Assembly: GCA_905250885.1 (NCBI GenBank)
Contig: CAJNOQ010000269.1
Coordinates: 1-58,215, forward strand
DNA: 58,215 nucleotides
Direction of reading: 5' to 3'
From: Didymodactylos carnosus
Lineage: Eukaryota > Rotifera > Eurotatoria > Philodinida > Philodinidae
The translations under genes and the position numbers were made by a program. Shown here in pieces: positions 14,830 to 25,845 of this stretch. Within the stretch, counting starts at the first letter, position 1. Every line of letters begins with the position of its first letter. Below the pieces are notes generated by a model that had not been told where the DNA came from, did no database searches, and was given only the letters and a program-made list of their open reading frames with translations.

Positions 14830-15756
14830 TCAAGCTCTCTGTCTGTGATGAGTAGAGTATATAATTGTTTTTACCAATTGATTCTTAAATACAAATTCTG
14901 TTAGTCTACTAAACAGAAATATAAAGGGCAGTAGAACAGCGAGATACTGTATCCATCCCCATTTGAATTCTTGCCAAAACCCGGGAATAAATCGAATTGA
15001 TTGTTGTTTCACGTTGATCACAACACTTAAGGTAAAACTGTTGCTGATGTTGCATGACCAGCTTGCATACTGCTGTTGAAATGTTGTATAATAGTTTCTA
15101 GTAAAATAATTATCTAATATTGTGTTTAAAACGGGTACCGCACCGTTATCGTATGTTAGAATTGATGTATTCAATGATGAATCAACACCAGAACTTTGTA
15201 TTGGTTTTCGTTGTTCAAAAACTAATTGCCCATAAACAGTCACATTATTTGAATACACTGATTTCGGCGGAACAAGGCTAATTAACGCTAATGTTTCCAT
15301 TACGACGGATTGTCGACCACGTAATTCATAATCAAAAAACAACCACGCATCTATATTTCCTATTTTATACGCGCCAGCTAGAGGAACAATGAAGTCAATT
15401 TTATATTGATCGATAATGCCATCACTGTCAGTATCGTTTGCTACACTTTTTTGATTAGCGTACAATAAAATCGATGAAAATGCTGCATTAAGCGATATAT
15501 ATGATGATGAAAAGCTACGAGCACCATTTCCCATTGCATTCTGGATACTTAAAATATATTTATTCGTATATGTTATTCGTGGTTGTTCGCTATAGTTAAG
15601 TTCTTTCCACCAAAATCCACCAGTAAAATACGCCACAAGAATTGGACTTAGAAATGTGAGAACGGCAACAACGATCAGGAACAATATACTTGATGAGAAA
15701 ATACGCGCTTTGTACCGGCATCGTTCAGGATGTGAATAAACTTCATACAATGGCAT
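14830..15756 (-). CDS. TMEM231: Transmembrane protein 231, ciliary transition zone (intronless)
   Basis: Component of the MKS/B9 complex at the transition zone, where it helps gate membrane proteins into the cilium (family knowledge). One uninterrupted 308-aa frame, similar in length to vertebrate TMEM231. Seen: the characteristic start MPLYEVYSHPE; transmembrane segment 1 at about 24-44; then GGFWWKELNYSEQP, a strong family block; a large extracytoplasmic domain; PGFWQEFKWGWIQY near 258-271; and transmembrane segment 2 at about 269-288, followed by VFKNQLV. A TTTAG sequence 3-4 nt before the ATG looks like an acceptor site, supporting this start. It is the only gene here with no intron in its coding region, which could mean retrocopy origin, but the frame is intact and likely functional. 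Confidence 0.95.
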   Translation of the reverse strand: MPLYEVYSHPERCRYKARIFSSSILFLIVVAVLTFLSPILVAYFTGGFWWKELNYSEQPRITYTNKYILSIQNAMGNGARSFSSSYISLNAAFSSILLYANQKSVANDTDSDGIIDQYKIDFIVPLAGAYKIGNIDAWLFFDYELRGRQSVVMETLALISLVPPKSVYSNNVTVYGQLVFEQRKPIQSSGVDSSLNTSILTYDNGAVPVLNTILDNYFTRNYYTTFQQQYASWSCNISNSFTLSVVINVKQQSIRFIPGFWQEFKWGWIQYLAVLLPFIFLFSRLTEFVFKNQLVKTIIYSTHHRQRA

Positions 15757-16739
15757 TTTCTAAACTAAAAAGCTCTGTGCGAAAGAGTAAGATCTCTAGC
15801 CCTGTGCCAGTTAGTCAAATATTATGTACGCCATGCCAATTTCTCAATGCTTTAAAGCTATAGAAAAGTCTCTATAGTGTCGAAAACATGTAACCTAATT
15901 TCGGTAATAGAGACATTCTGATATAAATACACCTTAGAGATGAAGTTTGCGCCTGAGCAAAAACTGCATTATTAAAAGTTATAATAATTGTAAAGTGGTT
16001 GAAACTCAAAAGACTATTCGTTCAGCTCTCCAACCAATAGTCAGCAGTAAAAATCTGGAATAAAAAAATAATAATAATAAAATATTTGTTATGCTGTTCC
16101 CACCGATAGTTGTCAATCAGCTCGCAGAAAATTTTAAAAAGGCCAGCTGTCAAGTATAAGAATGTATAGAATGGCGGAGAAGAAAAGAAAAAGTGGAGCT
16201 GGTCTTTACGTTTTTCATGCATGTGAAATATTTTTTTCGGTAAAAACTAATGGTTGTTTCCTTAAAGTCAGCTTTTAAACTAAATTTTGACAGCGACATC
16301 TGAAAAATTTTCGTTCATCGAAATATTGTGGTTATTGATCTATTTCATGAATTACTAATCAAGATTATTTTTCATATTCTTAAAGTCTGACGGCATTTAT
16401 CTTTGCTGGCTAACGTCTATAAACACAATAAACTGCTATTAGTTCTCGATCTAATAAATTCAGATCATGTGAAGACAGAAATGAACGCTAGGAAAGACGG
16501 TACTCAATAATTTTAGAAAAATGTTTGTTTTTAACGAAATAAAGAAAGAATTTTCTTTTTCAAAATTGAATTTGAATGATTTTAACAAGTTCTCGTAAAT
16601 TTTTATCATTTGTTAGTCAGTGTCACAAGACTACATAAATTTTGTCTGATTGACTACAATTATCTGATGGACCAATTAGATAATAATTTTCATTTAAATT
16701 TATCACCGTTAAATGATTAATTATTAGCACAACTGAATA
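15757..16739. other. Spacer upstream of TMEM231
   Basis: A+T-rich, with the likely TMEM231 promoter at its left end. No conserved exon, tRNA or repeat was recognised. A minus-strand open frame at 16022-16222 has no known motif. Confidence 0.5.
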
Positions 16740-17460
16740 TTCTACAATTCGAAAAAGATTAATCGATTTTATGATTGATAATGAAATTGAGAAAATAAGA
16801 GCAAATTGTATTCATAAGATTGAATGAGACAGATATTATGTGCTGGAAAGATTGTACATGAATCTGTTCCTGTAAATTTGAAAAAGTTTGTGTATTTAAA
16901 TTTCGGATTTTTCAATGGAACTAGTCACGATACTGTACACATTGTTGTTTAAGTCGAACAATTATGTATTATATCACGGAAGAATAATGACTTATAATAA
17001 TTAATATTGAAGAAATTATGAAACATGGTTTTCCGATTCGGAAAAATTTTACGAACTTGTTTCTTGTTCAAATTGTTTTGTTGATTAATCAGAGCGATTG
17101 AAAATACCTTTTGGACAAACTAAAAACTTGAATGAATCTGTAAGTAGAATATAATTGTAAGACTCTATCTATGTATGTGACATTCTTGTGTTTATTTTCT
17201 AGGCTGAATACGTTCATATTCTCAATGCAACAATTTGTATCATACTAGGAAATTATTAAGTTAAAGATGATATTCTTGTTCTAGATACGTTGAAACCATT
17301 AATGCCACAGATAAAAACTATATTTTAATTTTTTCCTAGGAGTATGTAAGATGTCTCTTCTCTAATTGAAGAATACAATGGAAAAAATCTATTTGTTAAC
17401 AAAATAGCATCATTTAAGCAAGAAGCACAAACAATCACGAAAAAGCTCTTTACTCAATAA
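16740..17460 (+). pseudogene. Decayed coding sequence of unknown identity with exon-intron relic
   Basis: Translation by eye shows protein-like text broken by single stops and shifts. One stretch, 17017-17140, reads in one frame (with one stop) up to a good donor GTAAGT at 17141. An acceptor TTTTCTAG ends at 17202, and from 17203 to the TAA at 17460 the same phase runs for 86 codons with only three internal stops, including DDILVLDTLKPLMPQIK and VSSLIEEYNGKNLFVNK. Upstream, 16740-16960 has further short coding-like pieces in shifted frames, such as VNLKKFVYLNFGFFNGTSH. I do not recognise the family. It could be the wreck of a host gene or a transposon-derived gene. Confidence 0.4.
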
Positions 17461-17979
17461 ACAACTGCAATCCAGTTTTTACTTTCATTTTTATTGTTGT
17501 TATTCTTAATCAAAGTTGTTCTTGGCGTTGTTTATTTTTTATTTTGAATATTATAAAATGTTTTCATATTGTTAGCCGATGAGAAGAAAAACGTAGTCGA
17601 GAACTGTAGTTAAATGGGCTTTTTTATTACGTAAAAAATAAGCGCTTGTTATATAAGTTTTCATATTTGCTATCTTTCAGTAATTCATGATTGAAGAAAG
17701 TGTATGGTGTTGCGAAAATTTTTTCTACGGCTTCTATATTGGATAAAATCTATTTAGGGCTTGATATAAGAGAACGTGCACGAAACAAATAAGTTGAAGT
17801 CGAATAAAAGATCAATAACAATTTTTTTGTTGTAACTCTAATTATAAAAATAATTTCCAAATAGGATCGATCAAGTTTTTTGATGTTTAATTAAAAGTAA
17901 AAAAACATTGTTTCATCCATTTGATGTTCAATCGACAGATTGTAGTTTATTAAGTTCACACGTTGTTTTCTAGAAGAAA

Positions 17980-19337
17980 ATGTTGCGTCGTCAAGTACGT
18001 CTTCGTAGAGAGTATGTTTATAGAAAAACAATTGAACAAAGACAAAAAACTATTGAAGATAAAAAACAACGTTTGAAACGAGCACTCGATGGTAGGTTTG
18101 AATGATAAACATGATATGACATAGTATAATTTTTTTTTTCTTTCTATTTTAGAAAATATGTCCATACCAAACGATTTACGGAAAGATGCGTTAGATATTC
18201 AGAAATCATTGGACTGGGATGGAGACGGTGGCGAAGGTAATTAGAATATTGACTTGCTCGTTTAAAGACACATCGATGTCTGTTTTTCTTTAGGTGTATT
18301 GAATGCGGAAGACGATGAATATCGTTGGGCCGGTGTAGAAGATCCAAAAGTAATAATAACAACATCACATGATCCAAGTTCAAAATTAAAACAATTTTCC
18401 AAGGTCTGTTTGATTTTTTCAAACAAAAAAAAACATGCACAGTACTCAAATGTTTTTTATTTTAGGAGATAAATCACTTGATACCAAATTCTCAACGAAT
18501 TAACAGAGGAAATTATAATACAAAACAATTGATAGAAGCCTGTCGTGGAAATCAAGTAACCGATCTTATTCTCGTACAAGAAACAAGAGGCATACCAGGT
18601 AAATGTGACATTCATAAGCAGTAGTATTACACGTGTAACAAAGTTTTTTTATCTCAATAATACAAGATACGAGAAGAAGATCTTGAGCATCATTTTTGAA
18701 TATTAGATCATTTTTATCTATAGATGTTATTCAAATCAGCCATTTTCCATATGGACCAACAGCCTCATTTTCATTGAATAATGTTGTTACACGACATGAT
18801 GTTCCAGATGTTGGTCCTATGGCCGAGCAATATCCACATTTGATATTTAATAACATGACATCAAAGTTAGGACAACGTGTAAGTTAAATTTGTCGCTGTT
18901 TTGTTTCACAATTTGTAAATTTTTTACTTTCGTTTAGACAATGAATATATTGAAATATTTATTTCCAGTACCAAAAGAAGATAGTCATCGTGTAATTACA
19001 TTTGTCAATGAGGATGATTATATTTCATTTCGGTAAGGATTTTCTTTATCAAACATTTGCTATCTCTTTATAATTCATTATAATTTATTTAGTCATCATA
19101 TTTACAAGAAAAATGAAGGCGATATTGAGTTGGTGGAAATTGGACCACGTTTTGAAATGAAATGTACAATAAAGACTTTCTTTATAGGCTGATTAAAAGT
19201 TTTCTTTTTCTTTTCTCGTTCTAGTATATCAAATTAAATTAGGTACACTTGATCAAATAGATGCAGCTGATACAGAATGGCAATATCGTCCATTTATGAA
19301 TACGACCAAAAAACGACGATTTTTGACAGATGAATAG
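17980..19337 (+). CDS. IMP4: U3 snoRNP protein IMP4 (Brix domain)
   Basis: Nucleolar protein of the MPP10-IMP3-IMP4 complex in the small-subunit processome, needed for U3-guided cleavages of pre-18S rRNA (family knowledge). Eight exons: 17980-18091, 18153-18236, 18294-18403, 18466-18598, 18724-18878, 18938-19032, 19093-19163, 19225-19337; all joins are in frame, giving 290 aa, about the length of the human protein. Seen: basic N-terminus [16 protein letters not shown], the block [18 protein letters not shown], a Brix domain with [17 protein letters not shown] and [15 protein letters not shown], then [31 protein letters not shown] and the basic tail [18 protein letters not shown] acceptor-like site lies 7 nt before the ATG. 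A polyadenylation signal AATAAA is at 19391-19396. The gene lies 949 bp upstream of BBS9 on the same strand. Confidence 0.96.
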
Positions 19338-20286
19338 AAAATGTCCTTTTCTTGTTTAGTTGTTTTTGTTATGTTTTGTTTGTTGATGATAATAAAATAT
19401 TTCTTCGAATCTAACATTGTTCATTTCTTTCTTTTTTTTATAACGGTACACTACTAGACGTTTCAATTGTCGTTTCTTCTTAACTAAAATATATAACAAT
19501 GATCTCTTTGGTTTCTAAGATTCGAAATCATTGATTATTTCATTTATTCCTGAGTCTTACTGTCATATTTCTTTTTCATCTTGAAAACAAATATGAGATG
19601 ATGTTCTATGTATGTTGTGTTTCAATTTGATTTCTTGTTGATTATATTTATTGTAAAAAAAATGACATGGAAGATTTATATACAAGCATCTTTACATCAA
19701 GTAGCTATGTATGAAGGTTGATACAAAACGTTTTTGAATTGTGTATAAAAGATTCTACAGTTGATATTATTTTAATAATTTGAATAGAAGGTCTTCTTTC
19801 TTATTATACATATTCATTAAAAAGAGTATGTAAAAAGAGAAAAAAAAATTTCGTATTCTTTCTTTGTCTCTTGTGTATGGCTTCTATTTTTTGAAGAAAA
19901 AAAATAAGAATGGAATAATCAGCAGTATATTAGATAGTAGAATGAAAAACGAAAACAAAAGACGAAACGAAAAAACAATTGATTTATCTTCATATCATCT
20001 TAATTCAATAATGTGAAAAGATGTTAATTGTTTATGTTTTCTTTTTGTTTTTAGATTGTATTTTTCAAAAATACTAGACATGATTTTGAAAACGAAAGCG
20101 ATTTGTAGATATTAATTCATGTGAAAAAAAATAAATTATGTATAATACATGAATTATTACCTATTCAGTTAATTACATTCCAGTTTATTTGTGTATCTAC
20201 GGTAAATAAAATAAGAATATTACAGATTTTTATAATTTTATCTGTTGTATGAATAATTTTGAGTGTTATTTTTAGTCAGATTTATT
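19338..20286. other. Intergenic region between IMP4 and BBS9
   Basis: Contains the IMP4 3' end with AATAAA at 19391 and, at the right end, an acceptor-like TTTTTAG at about 20275 just before the BBS9 start. The rest is A+T-rich; no further gene was found. Confidence 0.6.
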
Positions 20287-23200
20287 ATGTCATTATTTAA
20301 AGCAAGAGAATGGTGGTCATGCAAAGCAGGCACAGATGAAACATATGATTATGGATGCATAAAAGTTGGAATATTTAATGAAGATACAAATAGTAAGTGA
20401 AGTTTTTATAAATTAAAATATTTTGTTTAAAACGGATTACTTTTTTTGTCTTTTCTTTTTTGTTGTCATCTAGGTAAGATAGTTGTTGGTAGTCATTCGG
20501 GTGTATTACGAATCTACAATCCTATACATCGTGACGAATTATCAGATAAATCAATTACAAATTATGCCAGTGATTTATTGTTAGAAAAATCATTAAATTC
20601 ATCTATTATTCAAGTTGAAATTGGAAAATTTGTTAGGTTTGTAAAAAATGAAACACATTTATTTTTATAAATTATTATTATCTTCTAATTTTTAGTACAT
20701 CAACGTTAGATCATATAGCAATATTGTTTTCTCAAAAACTGTCGGTATTTCAATTAACTGGTATGTAAAGAGTAATTCTAACTAGCGACTTAACTACAGA
20801 TATACATAGTCACGATACTATTCACTGCCATGGGAAACTTTTTCAAAAAAAGTTTTCTATAGATTTTTCGTAAACATGTTGACTGATTATTTATCAGCTA
20901 ATACTAAGCAACCAAACTGTAGAGTAGATAATGTAACATTTTCTTTAAATAGATTTTTCTGTTTAACTTCTCTGATATGAAAACTCGTGACTAACTTTTC
21001 TTTATGATGAAAATGTACATTCCTAGACTAGACACACAAATGTCTTCAGTGTTTGTTTTCCAATTTAGAGCAATCAGGTGTAACGGAACATGGTCGTCAA
21101 TATGAATTGGAACTTAACTATGAGCATAATTTAAATCGACCAGCATTTAACATGTGTAAAGGACAATTTGGTGGAGGAAAATCAAGTGCGTGAGAAGCAA
21201 TTTATATTAAAAAAATAAAAAATTCTATTTCAATTATTTTAGAGCGTGATGATGCTCGCGAATATATTTGTGTTCAATCAGTTGATGGTGTGTTGTTTGT
21301 ATTTGAATTTGAACGAAATTCCATGGTAAAATCGATACCCGGATGTTATCTAGCAGGACCAATTTGTTATTTGCCACGGTAAATATTCAAGAAAATTTTT
21401 GTTCTCTTCTATCCGTGTGACTATCAACAAGATAATTTATAATCTGTCTATTTCTTACATAGTCAAGATGCTTTCATTACTGCAGCCAGTAATTGGCATA
21501 TCGAATGTTACAAGTATGTACAAATTAGATATAGAAAATTGATTAATCTCTTCTCAACTATCCTTTAGATATCAAACACTTGCAATATCGAGCGATCAAG
21601 GAGATAAACGAGATCTCGAAGCATCTGGTACGACAAGTTCAAGAAGAGTTCTTGTATGTTTAATGATATGAATATTTTACTAATAATGATAAACACAAAT
21701 CTTTTTCTGTCTATTTCTGTCAGCCCGAATGGTCATTTAATATTGGTGAATCCGCCTTATCTATAAAAATAAGTAAAACAAAAAATGCTTATTCCATATT
21801 GTGTTTGGGTGAAAGAAATTTATTTTGTCTAAATGATCATGGTCAATTATTATTTATGAAGAAATTTGAATATAATCCAAGTACATTTATCACATACGAG
21901 ACAGGTATAATTAAAATTGATTATTCATTGTGTAGATGTTTACATTTGTCTTGTATATGATCACCATGTGTCCATTCAGAAAAAATTATTATATTTCTAA
22001 AATTGTCATTATCAAAGTGTAGAATAAAATTTAAGCGTTTAAATTTATGTTTTTAGATCAAAATAATGATGGAATTCGCTATATAATTGGTACACATAGT
22101 CGTACTTTATTTATTAATCATGACTCAAATATTAAATGGGCCGCACACGTAGAACAAGTACCTGTTCAATTAGAAATTTGTACTATTCAGTAAGTATTAT
22201 ATTATTCCTAACTAACATTATGATTATATCATAGAAACAATGTCGATTTAACGATCGCATAGCAGCATGTTTAAAAAGAATTGTCGGTTTATATGAAAGT
22301 TTTTTTTCGCATTCACATTTAATTAAAAAAGATAAAATATATACTATTACGAGTGGTCCACATTACATTGCCGGTCTTTGTAAAGTTGTTTTCTCTGGTT
22401 AAAATTGATCAGAAAATTTCGTTTCGATGCTAAAAGATAGAGAATTTAGTCATGTATTCATTTTGAAATAAGTATTTGTCGTTTCTAGGCAAAACTAGAA
22501 GTACTGGAAGTCATAAAAAGCTGAGTTGCTCAACTAAAGAATTAGAAAGTTTCAGTTAGATAAAGGTAAACATTTGGTTTTAACAATAAATGATAGAGAA
22601 TGTTTCTGTGTATCTGTGTCTTTGATAATAATTATAGAATGAAAGGCGTCAAAAGGCTAATAAAGAGGTCTAATTTGTAGCCGATTTCTACATCCGTTAA
22701 ACATCGTCTCAAAATTTGGTCTTGTATCTAAAATCTTAAGATTTGATTCTGGTTTTTAATGTCTTGTTTGAATCGCCCAACAAAACTATTTTGACTACTA
22801 AAAGTTGTACTTGATTCTACACAAAGCGTTGAGAAACTCAGTTTTTTACAACTTCCAGTACTTTTAATGTTGTAGAGAAACGGCAAATCCTTATTTCAAA
22901 AGGAATATATGACTAAATTCTCTATCTTTTAGGATCCAAACGGAATTTTCTGATCAATTTTAACTAGAGAAAACAGCTTTTTGCAAAGATCGACAATTTA
23001 ATCTTGACCACCTGTGACATAAGTAGCATTGTTTAGAGGAATTCGTGGTATGATCTGTTCGTTGAGTGAATTTGGTGATGTACAATGTTATTATTTGGGT
23101 ACTGATCCTGTTTCAACCACGATGCCACTAACATCTTCAAGTCGTATTGATGTAAGTGACGCTGAACAAGGATTAATGAAATTACAAAAAGAAATCAAAT

Positions 23201-25387
23201 TAGCAATGAATGATCCGTGTATGTATGTATAAAAGAAATGAAAATATGTGATTAATTATTGTTTTGTTTTTTAGCACTTGTGGTCAAACGAAAATCTAAT
23301 GCGAAAATGACAATAAGCGTTGAAATGCCAAGTGAAAAAAATTCTTTTTCTGTAAGAAGTCGTATCTTTCTTTCCTTGGAGAATTACATTAAATATTTTA
23401 GATGGCAGATGAAATTCAATTTCAAGATTCTGATCCAGTACCATCACTCACCGTAAAAGTATGTTTAGACAATTTTTTCGCTACCAATAACATAAAGTGG
23501 TTAATTATTTTGATAAAGGTACAACTGAGAAGTTCCGAAGCAGTTCAAAATGTTTTATTAAATATTCATTGTCACACACCAATATGTGCAAAACCGAATG
23601 AAATACGATTTGGATCAATGGGTAGGAATGATAAGAGTTGATGGTACCTATTCATTTTTTATTTTTTTAATCTTTAGGCATAAGTCCCGTTCAAACCGAA
23701 GTTACATTTTGGATGAAAGATGATCTGACACCCACCTCATTAGATGTTACATTAACAGTAACATTCAATACATCCGATAGTAAGTCAATTTTAATTATTA
23801 TAACACAAAGAATTATTTCATTCTTCTTCTTTTTTCATATATTTGTCATACGACTCAAAAACAATATAAATTACCATTCAAATTGATCACACGCCCTTGT
23901 CCACCTTCTCAGCAAACAAAATGCAAAATAACAATTGGCGCTAATAAACCTGTTGTTGACTTATTAACATTATTTCCGGGTATTTAATATAAAGAATAGA
24001 ATAAATAATAATGTGCTAAATGATGTTAATATTGTAGAATTGTCGGAAAATGGTCAAAATAATTTGATTTCTGGGCGATATTTTGGTACAGGTGGTAATG
24101 TATCCGTAATGGCATCAAAATCTTCTCGTATGTATTCTTTTTTTTCAAAAACTATATATTATTTTATAAGTAAAATTCATTTTGTTTTAGAAAAATATCG
24201 TTTTCAAAGTGATTCATTAGCTAATATATGGTTATTTAGTCAATTTTTAATTGAACGTCTATCATCGACTAATAGTTCAATTGAATTTGAATATGGTGAA
24301 CCACTTCCTTATTCAGATTATTTTGAAATAATTGATAGACATTATGAAGTATATCTATAAAATTAACAATCAAAAATCTTATTTTACTATATCATAGTTC
24401 AATTTTAGTTACGTATTGAATGTGAAAAAATAAATGAAATGATTGATGTTTGTTCAAAACAATTTCGTGCCATTCAAAAACGTTTATTAAATAAATTTAA
24501 AGATAAAACACCAACATTACTTGACAATCTCGATGTATTATTAGAAAATACTCATCATCAAGTAAAATAGTTTGCCAATTGAATAGAATAATAATCATAT
24601 TAGAAAAAAAAAATTTCATTTTTATTTAGATCGTTGCATTAGCCGACCATTATGAACAAATTCATCTTGAATTACATAATTGTTCACATCAATTATCGTG
24701 TGCAACAAAATTAATTAATTTACTATTAAAAATAAGTGTAAATATGTCAAATGATGATGAACGATTATTAAATTCTATTTTAACACCTATTGTGAATGAT
24801 GATAATGAACAAGTAAATAAAAAAATGATAAATAAATAAATTTCTATTATTAATATTTTTTATATTTTAAAAAAGGGTTGGGAAGAATATGTTGATGCTT
24901 CATTAACATTTGCTCTACGTACAATGTTATCTCGTTCATCAACAAAAGGCGATTTGATTCCTGCATCATCAGCAACATTTAATAATTCTACATTAAATAT
25001 CGATGTTACTAAATTAAAAAAACGTATACAAATGTTTTGTGATCGTTTAGAAAAAGGAGCATCATTAACATCCAATTCATCATCCGTTACATTTGAAGGT
25101 ATAAACAAATTGTAGTTCTATTAATTAAAAATATTTCATTCTTTTTGTGATTTAGAAAAAAATCATGATGATCATCAGGTACCAAAGAAAAAGAATATAA
25201 TAAATGGAGTAAAACCCGTTGTACAACATAGAGATGTTCCATCATATGATAATAATGATCAAATGGAAAGTATGTAACTAGTATATCTGATACATACTCG
25301 ATTAATTACTTACTTTAATTACTTTTTTTATTAGATAAACTATTGCCTATGAATGAACAACACAGTGATTATGACGATGAAACGTGA
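20287..25387 (+). CDS. BBS9: BBS9 / PTHB1, BBSome subunit
   Basis: Structural subunit of the BBSome, the coat that moves membrane proteins through cilia (family knowledge). I reconstruct 22 exons: 20287-20392, 20474-20636, 20696-20760, 21069-21185, 21243-21378, 21463-21513, 21569-21653, 21724-21904, 22057-22189, 23037-23218, 23275-23351, 23402-23458, 23519-23621, 23678-23779, about 23860-23979, 24038-24127, 24191-24348, 24409-24561, 24630-24812, 24876-25098, 25156-25269, 25335-25387; about 880 aa, like human BBS9. Diagnostic blocks: MSLFKAREWWS, KIVVGSHSGVLRIYNP, YEHNLNRPAFNMCKGQFGGG, VLCLGERNFFCLNDHGQL, CYYLGTDP, QFRAIQKRLLNKFKDKTPTLLD. Two oddities: intron 9 (847 nt) is mostly an inverted-repeat element, and no in-phase AG acceptor exists before exon 15, where the conserved QYKLPFKLI text resumes. 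AATAAA follows at 25421-25426. Confidence 0.95.
22351..23016. mobile_element. Inverted-repeat element (MITE-like) in BBS9 intron 9
   Basis: The left arm, about 22351-22532, is the reverse complement of about 22828-23016, with substitutions and small gaps (roughly four in five bases match by eye). Shared landmarks are TTAAAATTGATCAGAAAATT, AAAAGATAGAGAATTTAGTC and GTACTGGAAGT. The central part, about 300 nt, encodes no protein. The element accounts for nearly all the extra length of this intron. No clear target-site duplication was found, so the superfamily is unassigned. Confidence 0.75.
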
Positions 25388-25845
25388 CATAGACTCGTTG
25401 TGAATTAATTACCTGTTTTTAATAAATTTTGTAACGCAAACAAGAATGAATTTTTTATTTTGTACGCTTTTTTTTTGTATATGTATATTGATGTATTAAT
25501 CAAATACGGGCATTCCTCATTCATGCTTTATGTTTTTTAGTTTTGTTCTCATTTTGCTTTGACAAGCAAGAAAAAAACAGTGAGAGTAGAATAAATACTT
25601 TTTTTCACTTTGCTTTTTTTATAACAAAGTTCAAATGGTATGACAAAATAATAAAGTCAAATAATAAGTTTGTATGTGTGTATACACACGTAAAACTTAT
25701 CCTAGGAACAAAATAGTAAATAAAAAATTTTGTTTATCACAGATCATCTACTGTCTATGACTCTTTCTCACACATTTTTATCATTTTGACGCGTGTTTTG
25801 TCCATCAAAATGATGGATGATCTCTCTTTGGTTGATAAGTATTAT
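25388..25845. other. BBS9 3' flank
   Basis: Contains AATAAA at 25421-25426, 34 nt after the BBS9 stop, then A+T-rich spacer up to the next inverted-repeat arm. No gene seen. Confidence 0.55.
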
